Assembly (NCBI GenBank): GCA_023426425.1
Contig: JAFAAT010000073.1
Span: 1 to 5,923 of the forward strand
Reading direction: 5' to 3'
DNA length: 5,923 nucleotides
From: Bacteroidota bacterium
GTDB lineage: Bacteria > Bacteroidota > Bacteroidia > Chitinophagales > Chitinophagaceae
Shown: in pieces, positions 5,494 through 5,923 of the stretch
How the letters are laid out: each line of letters begins with the position of its first letter
Position numbering within the stretch: position 1 is the stretch's first letter
Notes under the pieces: model-generated
Seen by the model: only the letters and a program-made list of their open reading frames with translations
Database searches by the model: none
What the model was told of the DNA's origin: nothing
Position numbers and translations under genes: made by a program

Positions 5494-5923
5494 ATGGCAC
5501 GTCTTATTGGAGATATTAAAATGAAGGGGTTGCTGGGTACATGTTCGTACTACCAGGATGAACTGGGGAACACGATAGTCCGGCAGAGAAGAGGTCCGTC
5601 GAAAAAGCAGATCAGGCGGGACCCGAAGTATGCGAGATTTCGGGAGTGTGGTAAAACATTTGGACTGGCGTCGCGGACAGCGAAGCTGATCCGGCGCGGC
5701 CTGGGTGAAGTATCGGAATTCTGCTGTGACAGTGAGATGGTGGAGGGTTTAACGAAGCAGATGTGGCGGGTGCTGGATAGTGACGGGAAACATGTTAGGG
5801 GGGAGAAGGCGCTGGAATGCGGGGATCTTTCTTTGCTGGAGGGATTTGAGTTTAACCGCAGGCGGAAGGTGGAGGATGTGTTTCGGGGGCTGCCGGAGGT
5901 GCGGGTAGACAGGAGAAGGGGGC
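5494..5923 (+). CDS. Conserved Bacteroidota hypothetical protein, 5' part only (runs off right edge)
   Basis: The frame is open from ATG at 5494 to the window end, giving 143 complete residues with no stop. It has no signal peptide or membrane segment, is rich in Arg and Lys, and is probably cytoplasmic. The N-terminus, MARLIGDIKMKGLLG, then SYYQDELGNTIVR (18-30) and GPSKKQIRRDPKYARFRE (34-51), followed by FGLASRTAKLIR (56-67), agrees with a family I remember only as hypothetical proteins of Bacteroidota that begin MA-(K/R)-xx-G-x-I-x-x-K-G and carry a GPSK/RxRExxxEFG-like block. I know no function. Five cysteines (17, 52, 77, 78, 109) are not arranged as an obvious metal site. A second in-frame ATG at 5521 would remove the conserved N-terminus, so the first is preferred. 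It is preceded by an unusually long, possibly structured leader. Confidence 0.75.
   Translation, partial: MARLIGDIKMKGLLGTCSYYQDELGNTIVRQRRGPSKKQIRRDPKYARFRECGKTFGLASRTAKLIRRGLGEVSEFCCDSEMVEGLTKQMWRVLDSDGKHVRGEKALECGDLSLLEGFEFNRRRKVEDVFRGLPEVRVDRRRG

Overview
The window looks like a piece of a Bacteroidota chromosome, probably Chitinophagaceae- or Sphingobacteriia-like. Lineage is inferred from gene families and signals, not from a marker gene. The signs are a C-terminal Por-type (type IX secretion) sorting domain, signal peptides ending in A-Q, a TPR-type hybrid-free sensor kinase, a DUF4834-like small membrane protein, start codons without Shine-Dalgarno sequences, and several matches to the Bacteroidota promoter -7 element TAnnTTTG.

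Layout. (1) 1-458, minus: 5' part of a secreted lamin-tail-domain protein that runs off the left edge. (2) 459-633: short divergent intergenic region. (3) 634-2340, plus: secreted CotH-kinase family protein with a type IX sorting domain, followed by an abnormal C-terminal tail of about 30 residues that reads into a repeat element. (4) About 2264-2480: GC-rich palindromic and tandem repeat element, REP-like, which overlaps the 3' end of the CotH gene. (5) 2481-2695: no gene seen. (6) 2696-2914, minus: 72-aa membrane protein of DUF4834 type. (7) 2994-3066: heptanucleotide tandem repeat just upstream of that small gene. (8) 3095-5065, minus: periplasmic-TPR sensor histidine kinase, with no response regulator visible. 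(9) 5066-5493: 428-base divergent intergenic region with a complete TTTG-N21-TAAATTTG promoter and a likely structured leader of about 150 bases. (10) 5494-end, plus: 5' part of a basic protein of unknown function from a family I recall only as a Bacteroidota hypothetical.

How the parts fit. The LTD and CotH proteins are divergently arranged and are both exported; LTD and CotH domains are often fused or adjacent in this phylum, so they are probably a functional pair or paralogues. The kinase and the DUF4834-like gene lie in the same direction but are separated by 180 bases with their own promoter-like element, so an operon is not certain. No complete mobile element, CRISPR array, tRNA or rRNA was seen. 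The least explained parts are the leader at 5341-5405, the gene it precedes, and the repeat-derived tail on the CotH protein.
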